From Archegozetes longisetosus (taxonomy: Eukaryota; Arthropoda; Arachnida; Sarcoptiformes; Trhypochthoniidae), in NCBI GenBank assembly GCA_018873245.2, contig JAEMBT020000002.1:682001-746000 (forward strand): 64,000 bases of DNA, read 5' to 3'. The notes beneath the pieces were generated by a model. The model had not been told where the DNA came from and made no database searches. It worked only from the letters and a program-made list of their open reading frames with translations. Below are positions 48,998 to 59,655 of this stretch, in pieces. Within the stretch, counting starts at the first letter, position 1, and each line of letters opens with the position of its first letter. The translations under genes were made by a program, and so were the position numbers.

Positions 48998-50644
48998 ATG
49001 TCAGAAAATCCTCGCAAAATACGGCGATCTGTGTCATTTGCAGATCAAAGCAATATGAGTAAAAATGAAAATCCGTCTCAAGTATTATCTCAATCACATT
49101 CAGCGGATTTCAATGAAAAATTAAGGTGAGTCTGAACTCGAACAACTATAATTTAACAATTGAAATCTTGAAATTTTAACATCAAGCATAAGTAAGTTGA
49201 AAGATTGAAGTTAACTCAATTCGAATCAAATTTTAATTATCTACATAGTATCCATGAAGAACATTTCTCTATTCCTGAACCTGATGAGAATACTCCATTA
49301 TTGGAACAGTTCACCAAAAGTTTCGTAGATTCTCAGACAAACCCTGAAAATTCAGTAACAATCAAGCAAACAGTCACGAAACAGACACAGGGGGGTGCTC
49401 ATTGGATATCTGGAGCGTTCCTCCTGATGAGTGCCGCTTTAGGTGCGGGACTTCTCAACTATCCGGTAGCTTATGATAGGATGGGAGGAATCGGGTTGTC
49501 AACTATTGCACAAATAATTGTACTGATCATGTTATTCTCAACAATGCTAATATTGATCTATTGTTCAGATTTAAATCAAGACAATTCTTATCACCAAGTT
49601 TTGCTATCAATGTGTGGTAAACGTACTCAACAGATGGCAGCAGTTTCTATCATGACATCATGTTTTGGTATATGTATCACATTCTTAATCATAATTGGAG
49701 ACCAATTCGATAGAATTTTCGCTACTTTTATTGGTCCCCAATTCTGTTATCAATGGGTTTTCCATAGATACTCGACTATTTCGATAACAACATTGGTTTT
49801 TATTTGGCCGATGTCCTACTTTAAACGCCTAGAATTCTTAAGGCATTTTAATTTATTGGGAATTTTTGCTATGCTTTATGTCGTATTCCTTAATGTCTAT
49901 GAGTATTATATGTTAGATTTTATCCCAGGACCTATTAAGACATCGCCCGATAGTATAGTCAGCGTGTTCGCGGCTCTACCAGTAATCTGTTTTGCATACC
50001 AAACACACGAAATAGTGGTTCCAGTCTACGCTTGCATGTCTGACAGAAAAATATCTTCATTCTCCAAAGCGACAGCTCTTGCACTATCATTACTACTCAT
50101 CCTGTACTGCATTTCTGGTACCTTTGGATACTTAACATTTGGTGGTAGTGTAGCTCCAGATATACTATCACTGTATAATCCATTAGACCCTATTGTGACT
50201 GCGGGTATTGTAGCCTTAATCATCAAGATGATAGCCACATATCCACAGGTCGTATTCTGTGGAAGAGATACTTTTGTCGGATTATTTTTCAATGAATCGA
50301 GAGAACAATCTGCTAGAAGAGAATTTTGGTATAGAATCAGTATAACTACTGTTTGGAATTCAATGGTATTATTACTATCGATAATAACGCCTAATATAAC
50401 AATTTCTATTGGATTTCTCGGATCAATAGCTGCCTGTAATGTGTTTGTCTTTCCTGGTCTCTGTATGGTTTCATTAGCCAAACGTCAGCTCAGTTGTAGG
50501 TCTTCATCTGTTTTGTTCAATAAGTTAATGCTAATCTATGGAATTGTTATTATACTGACTGGTAGTCTTATGTTTGTTATTGTTCTCATTAGAGCTGTTA
50601 ATGATTTACAAGCAGATTATGAAAGTGTACAACTTTGTAAATAG
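48998..50644 (+). CDS. SLC38A7: SLC38A7-like amino-acid transporter
   Basis: Sodium-coupled neutral amino-acid transporter family; SLC38A7 (SNAT7) exports glutamine and asparagine from lysosomes. Exon 1 (48998-49125, ATG with donor GTGAGT) joins after a 78-nt intron to 49204-50644, giving 522 residues. Seen: a cytosolic tail with ENTPLL (about 71-76), an acidic dileucine lysosomal sorting signal. The first membrane segment, GAHWISGAFLLMSAALGAGLLNYP, begins near 109. Later come TFLIIIGDQFDRI, LPVICFAYQTHEIVVPVY, GTFGYLTFGGSVAPDIL, FCGRDTFVGLF and NVFVFPGLCMV; about eleven membrane segments fit. Transport direction and substrate are family knowledge. It starts divergently from ASRGL1, whose substrate is asparagine. 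An AATAAA lies at 50710-50715. Confidence 0.92.
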
Positions 50645-50709
50645 AGAACTAGTACCGAAGGTTTAAATTCTTATTCAAAATTGTAATCATTTTTAAAATT
50701 CAACCGTAT

Positions 50710-50715
50710 AATAAA
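50710..50715 (+). terminator. Candidate poly(A) signal of SLC38A7-like gene
   Basis: AATAAA 66 nt after the stop codon, upstream of the Tc1/mariner insertion. Confidence 0.5.
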
Positions 50716-50878
50716 ATACGAAGAATTATAATTTTGTAATACCGGTCAAGAAAAATGAGAAATTCATTACCCGTTGCTAAAGGGTTAAGACTAAAAATCC
50801 GCACAAAGTTCTAGTATATGAGTTATGATTTGTGTCATGAATTCATTGATATCTTGGGTAATTTAAGTAATAAATCAG

Positions 50879-51226
50879 TTGAACGAAAACCAACGTAGAA
50901 ATTTGATTGGAAATTTTTACCTCAAAAACAAGTCTTATGGCAAATCTTATATTGTAAATCACTTTTTTCGAATGGGTGTCCCAAAGAGGATAGTGTATGA
51001 TATATTTCAAAGAGTAGAAAAGAATATTTCACTAGGATTTGGTCCTAAAGCAATAAAAATGCCGAAACGAAGAGTTAAGCAATTGATTAAAAGAGTTGAT
51101 AGCCAGAAAGACATATCACAGAACAAATTAGGCCAAAAATTCGGTATACATCAGACATATGTCAGCAGATTATTGATCAAAAACAAATTACTACAAACAA
51201 GAGACAAGGCCTTTAGTAACAGATAA
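50879..51226 (+). pseudogene. Transposase fragment, helix-turn-helix part
   Basis: 115 codons, open from a TTG, with no ATG at the expected start. It has two helix-turn-helix units: KSYIVNHFFRMGVPKRIVYDI, and RRVKQLIKRVDSQKDISQNK...KFGIHQTYVSRLL, separated by a basic AKxMPKRR-like linker. These match the bipartite DNA-binding domain of Tc1/mariner transposases of the same group as the 6215 element. The frame stops where the internal deletion begins. Confidence 0.8.
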
Positions 51227-51309
51227 ACAAAAGATAGTCATCAAAAAACGTTTAATTAAAATGACAAAACACGATTTCAGATCAACAACGTTTAAATATT
51301 AAATATGTT

Positions 51310-51549
51310 CCAAAAGACCAAAACCCTCCCAGTATACCACAGTTGCGTTCAATCGAAAATTTTTGGTCACATTTGAAGACAAAGGTTTACGACAATGACT
51401 GGAAGGCCAAAAATCTCAACCATTTGATCACCAGAATTAGGGCAAAACTGAGAGAATTTCGTCCAGAGTATTTTCAGACACTCATGAAGCAGGTTAAGAG
51501 TAATCTAAGAAAGGCGGCCGATAAAGTCTATAACTATATGTACAAATAA
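51310..51549 (+). pseudogene. Transposase fragment, C-terminal end
   Basis: Begins VPKDQNPPSIPQLRSIENFW, containing the last catalytic glutamate region, and continues through LKTKVYDNDWKAKNLNHLI to the natural C-terminus NYMYK. It is separated from the helix-turn-helix fragment by the deletion and stops. Confidence 0.8.
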
Positions 51550-51658
51550 AGTATAATTAATGTACTTTCCATTGATATAATGAACGTTTTCATGATATGT
51601 TTAGTTTTTGTTTAAATTAATAATAAATTTTGTGCGGATTTTTAGTCTTAACCCTTTA

Positions 51659-52300
51659 ATCGGTTACTTCAGAGTAACCTGATTCGCACAACTCTACTTC
51701 ATAATCAGCTTTGGGAGCATTCAAAACATTAGAGAATATTTTATTTAACTCTCGCTTAGCTTCAGATCTAGTGAAATTCTTTGGATTCATAGCTGAATAA
51801 TTAATTGGATCTACAATGAAGGCTATGAAGATTGAACCTTCATCTTCAGTAGTGCCCATTAGAAGAATTAACGTTCTTTTTTATAATCACCAGTTCTTAA
51901 CATTTAACTCGGCCATTTTTAAGTAAAGATTTATCACCATATAAGATCCAAGGCTTGAACTAAACCTCATCTCTTATGTATTGATAATTCAAACTACTTT
52001 AATAAGATTATCATCTGATACGGATCTAAGACGTTCGGCACTTCTCTCGTAATCTGTTTTACAGCCAAAATATGATGCATTTTTTAGTCATATAGGTTTT
52101 GAAGTCTCTTCATCGTCATAAAAGTCCGACAAAACATTTGCAGACATTATAATTTCATTCTCAGATACTTCTAGTTATCTGTGATAAGGGATGAAGACCA
52201 ACAGACTGGCCGCCGACTGAGTGACCAATAAGAGTAATTTGATTGGAATCACCACCAAACTGGATAATGTCCTCATTAACCCATTTCAATGCCATTGTCT
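51659..52300 (-). pseudogene. Carboxylesterase relic
   Basis: On the minus strand, from about 52300 down: DQTMALKWVNEDIIQFGGDSNQITLIGHSVGGQSVGLH, then ITRS, MSANVLSDFYDDEE, then GTTEDEGSIFIAFIVDPINYS...NFTRSEAKRELNKIFSNVL. These match the neighbouring esterase (42385-45260). The nucleophile elbow is intact here (GHSVG) and runs without the intron the neighbouring gene has at this position. Stops at several points and missing 5' and 3' parts make it dead. Its 3' end coincides with the TA target of the deleted Tc1/mariner element; I found no continuation beyond that element. Confidence 0.85.
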
Positions 52301-52902
52301 GATCTACGGGTGTTACATCTTCGGTTTTGACCCAGAGTCTCCGGTTTTAAGGTCTTTTCTCCGATCTTTGGAGTTGATCTGTAACCGGAGACGTTTTCTC
52401 CGGTTTTGGCTGTTTAGAAGCTTTGAAAAACTAATACTTAACTATATAATGGTTTGAATTTTGTAAAATAATGATCTTTGGAAATATTTCTAATGTTCAC
52501 TTTGTTAAAACCAAGATTTGTACAAAAGTAAACTTTTCGATGTCATGAATGAGAAAGAGAAAATTTCGCAAAAGCTATGCTTCACTTAAAGTTAAAAGTC
52601 ATGTTTTGAGATGTGAATAAATGCCAGTTTTCTCATTGAAACACATGAATAATTTAAATATAGGTAAAACACAAATCAAGAACAATAACTAAAATAAAAT
52701 CCAAAAAAGAAGTTAACTATAGATAACTGGTTATCATTCATGCATTCATATAATAAGATTCATATTAGTGGATTAATTCATTATTTACTAATAATTAATT
52801 GATTTTTTTAAATATAGATTTTCTTTAGAATTATAAAGAATAATACGAAAAAATCTATAACTCACAAACACTATGAAATATCCAATAGTAAAATACATTT
52901 TT
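52301..52902. other. Spacer with a small hairpin repeat
   Basis: At 52338-52395 a palindromic segment repeats tctccggtt / aaccggaga, with further ctccg motifs in its loop. The remainder is AT-rich without recognised genes. It forms the 3' flank of SLC37. Confidence 0.45.
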
Positions 52903-55292
52903 TTAACTAGAATACTCTTTTCTCAGTCTTTTAAACTCATTTAAACCGATTCTAAGTAGCGAAATAACAGCCATCAAGTCAGCCAACATTATTGTGTAGA
53001 AAACTTTATTCCAGCCATATTTGGATATAATGCCAGCCAATGCCGGACCGACAGCTCCTCCGATGCTACCCGTACCTACGACTATACCAGTGACAGTAGC
53101 CACCGCACTCTTTGATACGATTTTTGTTCCCAATTCAGTAGACACGCAACTCATAATCAGCGAATATGGACCGTTCACGAAAATACCGCAAATAAATTGT
53201 AAGATTTCATTTAGAACAGTAGATGCGGTGCCGAATAAGTAATAAATAAATAACTGTAATTGAAATTGAAAATTCATTTTTCTTAATTGAGAATTTTCAA
53301 TCGAATAATACTTACAGAAGGAATAGCGAGAATGAACATTGATATACAAGTAATAGTACTAGATCCAGATTTGTCTGATACATAGCCAGCTATTACACTT
53401 CCAAAACACGATCCAACATCAAATGATATGGATAGGAATGCAGATTCTTTTGATGAACTTTTGGCTGAAATTGGTAATATAAAATTGATTGAGATGTCAA
53501 GTTTAAACATCATCGATAAGCATTTAGGTTATAACTCACTCGATTCAGCAATATACAGTGGTAACCAATACAAGAATGTATAGAAGACAATCTTGCCAAA
53601 AAACAGAGCAATTGAAAATTCAACTACCCCCTAATTGATTTGATTGAAGATACATACAGTTTTTATGTGTATCATTATCAATATTGTAACTGATACTGAA
53701 GTTTATAGCTTTCAGCTAAGCATTATTCTTTTATTCAGACTAGAGAATTGCGTACTCCTTTGCTTGAATATACATGAAAAAATTTCTAAATGTTCTAAAT
53801 TATTCAAAAACTTGTATTTTGGACGAAAAGCTTTAGCAGTCAAGGAAAAGCTATTCTAAAAGTGCGTTAATCAATTTTCTATATTCATAAAACTTACAGG
53901 AATTTTAAGAGCTCCAAGGAATGAAATAGCAGAATGACCTTCGACTTTAGCGTCTTTAGCATTCTTTTCTGCGTCACTCTCCTGAGTGATTCCGACATCT
54001 TGAGGACCTGATAGAAAAGTATAGCTATAGATCAAATTCAAGCGTCAAGCGGTTTGAAATCATTGCAAGTTTGACGCTATAAGTTAGTTAATCTCACTTG
54101 GAATTAGAAACAAAAATATAAAAATAGCTGTAATGGACGCGATAGCACCAGGAACAATGAATGAGAGACCCCAATTGGTCTCCACGAATACACCTTTGGG
54201 GATAAAAAAAATCTTAAAACTCTCTGTAAACAATGAAACTGTAAAATTGATTGGTTAGTAAGAAATTATTCTAGCTCTCATGACATACCAATGTAAGCGA
54301 CTCTTTCTACACTCTCATTAATGATTGTGATAAAAGTTTGATTAAAATCTTATTTGATTATTCTTGCACAAAAAACGATCAGAGCTCTAGCTTGTATCGG
54401 TTGTGAAAATTCGATTATTTGGGAAATAACTCAACTTAAACTAATCTAACTATTTGAGATCTTTTTGCCCCAGGTAGATCTTTACGTTATAACTTCTCAG
54501 CTATGAAAATTGAAACAGATAAGTGGAAACTTGGTTTAAAATAAATTTTTTTGTGGCGTAGAAAGACCCGCTACCGAACTTCTATAAATAGTAAAACTTA
54601 AATAAGCCATTGAGTTAAAATATTTTGATTTTCCTAGGTTAACTTTTTCAAGACAAACGATTTTAAAACTGGAAATTACCCGCAATCGCATCGCCTACGA
54701 TATTCCCTATATTACCATGAATAATCCAAATGCCAAAAACTAGGCCTTTTTTATGAGTACCAAACCAATTAACGACACAGGTTACAATTGCGGGCCAGGC
54801 AGTAGTTTGTGCGATACCAGTTAATATTTGAACGATAATAAAATACCATAAATTATGAATCTTGAAATAGAATGCAACTCCGAATAAATAGCAAAAAATT
54901 CCACAAACTATTGAACTTATAGTTAAATAGTATCTCAAATTAGATCTTTCAGCGATATAGCCTGCTGCAAACATAAACAACGCGTAAGAAGTAAGATAAC
55001 ATGTATCTAAAAGGCCCAAAAGTGATTTCGCTTCCTCAGTATCAAATGGAGGCCAATCGCACCAATTCGGGTCATTCGGATGATCAACACTAGCGTTTAC
55101 ATACAGTTCGGAACAGTTGTGATGATGCAATATTGACTTGACTATAGACAAGGGCTTTCGAGTCACATGGAATACAATATATATAAAGAAAGTGGAAATC
55201 AATATTAAAAATTTATAAAATTTGAATTTATCTATCCCTAATTTTTCTCTAAAACGTTCCAAAACCAATCCACCAAAGGGTAAGTGCATCAC
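52903..55292 (-). CDS. SLC37-type sugar-phosphate exchanger
   Basis: Major-facilitator organophosphate:phosphate antiporter of the ER (SLC37A1/A2/A3 group, related to the glucose-6-phosphate transporter). Six exons join in phase into 469 residues: 55292-54680, 54193-54098, 54007-53898, 53630-53540, 53464-53316 and 53253-52903. Donors include GTAAGT (twice) and GTGAG (twice); introns are 486, 90, 267, 75 and 62 nt. Seen: YIVFHVTRKPLSIVK in TM1, LLDTCYLTSYALFMFAAGYIAER, then GIAQTTAWPAIVTCVVNWFG and GIWIIHGNIGNIVG. Later motifs are VETNWGLSFIVPG, GVVEFSIALFFGKIVFYTFLYWLPLYI, ISFDVGSCFGSVIAGYVSD and FVNGPYSLIMSCVSTELGT. A hydrophilic loop with a run of charged residues (about 238-262) links the halves. 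About twelve membrane segments fit. Which SLC37 subtype is not decidable here. Confidence 0.92.
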
Positions 55293-55518
55293 AGATTATT
55301 TAGACAAGAAAGACAAAAGCAAATCTACTTTTAATTTAAACTATATGTCAGGCCCTGATTCTAATTGACAATTAATAATTTTTCTGATACATTAAATATG
55401 TTTTTGATTACTGATAAAAGAGGTAAACTACACATGATCGAAGTCTTCCTTATAAACCTAGAATTTAGATTAGAAGCTCTCTTATCTAGTTTTCGGTGCG
55501 TAGATTAGATTTTTAGTA

Positions 55519-56112
55519 CAGTCAACCCTCCTTATACCGACACCTCTATAACACGACAATCTCTCAAATTCGACTTTATCTTATTTCCAAAAAATTCTTA
55601 CGTAAAAGTTTGTATTATAAAAACCTCTTCAATTCGACACCTCCATACTCCGTAATCCGACAATAGTTTTTTCCTTCAATAGTTATCTCTTATTCATTAG
55701 AACCTCTGCAATTCGACACTGAGGTGCCCATTTAATACACTCGAGATGTGTTTCTTTGGTTCAAATAAATCATTTCTGATGATAAATAAATTATCCACAT
55801 TTCCTCAACCAAAGCATCCTGAGCTGATTCAAAACGTTCAGAGTATAAAAGCACGTTAGAGGCCATTGTTGTTAAGAAAAAATGCAAAGCCTGACAAGCC
55901 ACTTTGAATGAATTTTTTAATTGAGAGGTCTTTTAGTTATTTCTAAGTTTCTAAATAATAATAATAGTTAGATTTTATTATCAACGCACTTAAAATTATA
56001 CCTCTTTATTCTGAAATGTCGAATTAAAGAGGTTTTTCTACAAACCGACAACCTCCATAAATCGACTAATGGTGATAGCAAAATATCATGTCAGATTATA
56101 GAGGTTTGACTG
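55519..56112. mobile_element. Pogo/Tigger-like MITE
   Basis: A 594-bp element with inverted ends beginning cagtcaaccctc and ending gaggtttgactg, flanked by TA (55517-55518 and 56113-56114). The interior repeats cctct..attcgac and cctccataaatcgac-like motifs that are typical near the ends of pogo-group elements. There is no transposase frame. Confidence 0.78.
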
Positions 56113-56579
56113 TACTGTTATTTCAAGTTTGGCACCCGTTTGATAGCTTCTGCATACGCTTTGCGTGTTTGTTTAGTATCGCAAGCCTTCAGATTAGGCA
56201 CATTTTTTAAGCGCTTTCTTACAGATTATTAAAGTAAAATAAATTGAAGCAAAGTGAAATAAATTGAAACAAATTGAAATAAATTGTTTAACACTGTGAT
56301 TTATTGAAACGATTTGAAATTTTAAATACAGGTTGATGAAAATAATTGACTTCCATTCGGTTTCTATTTTCAATTTGTAATTAATATAACAAGTGCGAAA
56401 ATTTTTTGAATTTGTTCTAAAGTACTTAAACCCGTTTGACAAGTTTATCAAAAATATCGATAAATGAGTAAATATGAAATAAGTATTTGAAAAGAAAATG
56501 CAAAGTTTAATAAACCCGCACCTTTGTACAGTCTTAGGATTTTATTTTGAAACACTGTGCGCTACCTTTCATATAATAC

Positions 56580-57984
56580 TTACGAGGGAGGGTATCGAAG
56601 TGTAAATCTCAGAATTTGATAAACTAATTTTTACAAACTAATTTCAATATGCTGATTACGAATATCAAGTTTATGTTTGCGTAAAGTTAAAATTTAGCAC
56701 TGAAAATCACAACAAAATTGGTAATTTATAAAGAAATGTGTAAATCAAAGAGGATTTATACACCAACTACAAGTAATAAAAACACTTTCCGAACACTGAG
56801 AACAATCCTGGTAACAAGTTTGCTCATTTAAAGTAAAACAGATATTTATATTCTCGAATTTAAGATTGAGATCAAAGTAATAGTATTGTTACAGAGCACT
56901 AGACGGCTCTATATTGCTATATAGCAGTGTATTGCTATGTAGTGTTATAGAGTTAGAGTTAGTGTTAGAGTTAGCGTTAGTTTTAAATATTATATGTATT
57001 AGATATGTGTTTGCATTGTAAGTATGTATGTATGTAAGTTTGTATGTAGCATGGGCCCCAAGTGAGGGGTCAAGCTTCATAAACTTAATGTTTGTTTTGT
57101 TTTATTTCAAAGTTTAAAGAAGAAAAAGAGAAAAAGTATAGAGAGTTGGAGGAAAAAGAGTGATATTTTAGATACGAGTTAGTTATGTTTTAGATATAAG
57201 AGAGTTTGGAGGTGAAGAGAACAAGTGTGCACACTATAGATGTATTGAGTTATTATTTGTGTATTGGTTTTATTTGGAAAATTTTGATATTTTTGTATTT
57301 CATCTATTTGTCAAAACTTATGTCGTATCAATAAATATAATATTTTATGTGTACTGGTGTTTATAACTGTGTTTTTTCAGAATAACTGTCATTGTTTACA
57401 GTACAGTTATAGAAGTCCAGTCCTAATAGTAACAGTAAGTCCAGTAACTGTAACAGTATCAATATTGATTAAGAGTTTTCTCTAAGAGAAAGATATCATA
57501 TTATCAATTCTTATCTTTTCTATTAATTATATTTCTTTCAAAAAAGGTTTATTCAACTATTACTCATGGTCTTTTTCATTATTTTTGAAATGAAGCCAAC
57601 ATTATTTTATCGTCTAATAATTAGTTTTATATTTATTAATTAATAAGATGTTTAAAGTTCTTAACAAGCCCTTAATAAATTCTTGAAAAAGGGCTAAAGG
57701 ATTTTCAATTAAGGTTTAAACGATGCAGAAGTCTATGAACTCTCGAAATGTTATTTGAATTCTTGAAATTTCAATCATTCGGTTGAGAATAAGAAATCAA
57801 TAAAAGAAATCAGTTCTGAAATGAGATACCAATGAATTAATCTTTTGTTGACAAAAATGTTGTTTTTATTTGTTTTAATCCCAAAACTGTCTAAGAGTTG
57901 AGTCAATACAACAAAAGAGACCAAAAGTTAAATTAAATTATCTAATATTAAGATAAACTTTAATTTGTATTCATTATCATAAAC

Positions 57985-58032
<48 letters not shown>

Positions 58033-58208
58033 CTTTGATTACTATTAATATTGAGAACAATGGATACTAGGAAACTGTTCAAAATGTATGTAGATTTCAC
58101 TTTACGCAAAAATAAACTTTTTATTCGTAATCAGCGCCTTGAAATTAGCTTGTAAAGGAAATTTTATCAAATTCTGAGATTTACACTTCGATACCCTTCC
58201 TCGTTAGT
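56580..58208. mobile_element. 1.6-kb element with about 120-bp terminal inverted repeats
   Basis: Bases 56580-56700 (acttacgagggagggtatcg...gataa...ctgattacgaat) reappear inverted at about 58087-58208 (attcgtaatcagcg...cgatacccttcctcgttagt). The interior contains a short ttagagttag-type tandem near 56946-56980 and a CT microsatellite at 57988-58029. No transposase was recognised and no clear target duplication found, so the class is open. Confidence 0.7.
57988..58029. repeat. (CT)n microsatellite
   Basis: An uninterrupted CT dinucleotide tract of about 42 bp inside the 1.6-kb inverted-repeat element. Confidence 0.95.
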
Positions 58209-59281
58209 CAAATAACATGCACTTCGTAGCACCTCAATTCAGCCACAGCTATTCAGCCCCTGACAATCTAGCCTCGAAAACTCAGCTCCTGACTATTCAA
58301 ACCTCAGACAATTCAGCCCAGAGACAACTCAGCCTTAGCTCGATATTAAAAGTGTAAGTACTAATTCTAACGTAGAGTTATGGGTCTAATGTGTAGAGTC
58401 GCCGATGCTGCTTCCAGTTTGAAAAAGAATGTGGCAAAATATGGACAAAGACCTATCATAAAGTATCTTAGAAGTCTCGTTCACAATCTTTTTTTAATGT
58501 ATTTTTAATTTTACATATTTGAATTTATTCTTTAGTTTAAACGCTATTTTGCAGATTTTGTTTTAATAAAATTTTACGAATAGAAGCATATTTTATTGAG
58601 GCTGAAGTGTCTGGGACTGAATGGATATGGAGTCCATACACTTTACTGACCAATTCATATCAAACCTTCAACTTATGATAAACTTTGATTTAAAGATGAA
58701 TGCATAGAAATTACAAAAAGTAAACTACGATTAAAATATGTTAAATAATTTTGATTTTGGTTTATTTGAATTAGGCATTAAAATATCAAGAAAATATTGA
58801 ATTTTTAAGATTGAAAAGTTTAATCATTTGAACTGTAAATAATTCATGATAATATTCAAAAATATCCTTAAGAGTTTTCTAAAATCACTCCAAGATCTTC
58901 GTAAATATTTATATTCAAATGTCTAAAATTCATGAAACTTTTATTCTAATGCATTTATTATTGATACTATTAGATTTTCCATAAAAATAAGTTCAAAATA
59001 ACAAGCCGAATCATCAGTTGTTTGGAGCTTATGAGTTTTAGCCATTTTTACAAAAGATGATTGAAAATGTACAACCATGTTCGAAAACATGTCATTTTAT
59101 ATATCAAATTAAAGGTCTTGGAATGTACTTTTAGATGATATTAATGCGAACTATTTTAATATCAAGATAGATTATTATTTTTAGTTTAATAAAAGAATAA
59201 GATTTTTTCGCAATCTCTATGCAATGATCTTTAAAATAATAAAAAGTATATATTAAGACACTTGCATTTTAATAAATGAAA
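58209..59281. other. Spacer without recognised gene
   Basis: Nothing recognisable; a short run of cagccc/cctcag-type degenerate repeats lies near 58240-58330. Confidence 0.4.
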
Positions 59282-59508
59282 ATATAATCCTCAATCAAAG
59301 AGCTCGAATTGTCCTGAGATTAAGGCAGAAGAAAGGTTTGCGTCCAATAGCTAGAGAAGTTAGTTGTAGTCATGAAACAGTCAGAAGAATAGGTAACTAT
59401 TTTCTAATTAATAACACTATTGAACCGAAGAAAGAAATAAGGAAGCGGGAAACAACTGAACAAGATCAAAAGATTTTTGAGGTCTCTATTTTTTTTACAA
59501 TTATTTAA
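59282..59508 (+). pseudogene. Helix-turn-helix transposase-like fragment
   Basis: An open stretch translating to RARIVLRLRQKKGLRPIARE, then VSCSHETVRRIGNYF, then a basic segment EPKKEIRKRETTEQDQK. This resembles the first helix-turn-helix of Tc1-like transposases (xRxxIVxLxxxGxSxxxIAxxxxxSxxTVxRI). No ATG precedes it in frame, and no catalytic domain or terminal repeats were found nearby. It could instead be an exon of a host gene; confidence in the transposon origin is moderate. Confidence 0.55.
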
Positions 59509-59587
59509 TTATTATTGGAAATCAATTATAATATTTTGAAAGAACTCTTCAAAAATTATTTTCGAGACTAAATATCACATGCAAAAA

Positions 59588-59655
59588 ATGTCGCACGAGA
59601 AAATATCGTGTACAAAGATTATTATATGTAATATTCTCGTGCGATATTTTGTCTG
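59588..59655. repeat. Short hairpin repeat
   Basis: gtcgcacgagaaaatatcg is followed about 30 bp later by its near-complement aatattctcgtgcgatattt. A strong hairpin, possibly a small MITE; the flanks show no obvious duplication. Confidence 0.6.

Larger units (their letters stand above)
50780..51656 (+). mobile_element. Internally deleted Tc1/mariner element
   Basis: An 877-bp element with terminal inverted repeats of about 26 bp (aagggttaagactaaaaatc at each end), flanked by TA (50778-50779 and 51657-51658). It encodes the N-terminal DNA-binding domain and the extreme C-terminus of a transposase; the catalytic core with both aspartates is deleted. It is inserted between the SLC38A7-like 3' end and the esterase relic. 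Confidence 0.88.

Noticed and set aside
50026..50481. 151-codon minus-strand frame
   Set aside because: Antisense to the SLC38A7-like coding exon, whose plus-strand frame is clearly the conserved one.
42385..50644. Horizontal transfer of the esterase, asparaginase or transporter genes
   Set aside because: All have introns, animal-type family motifs and the same AT-rich composition as their surroundings.
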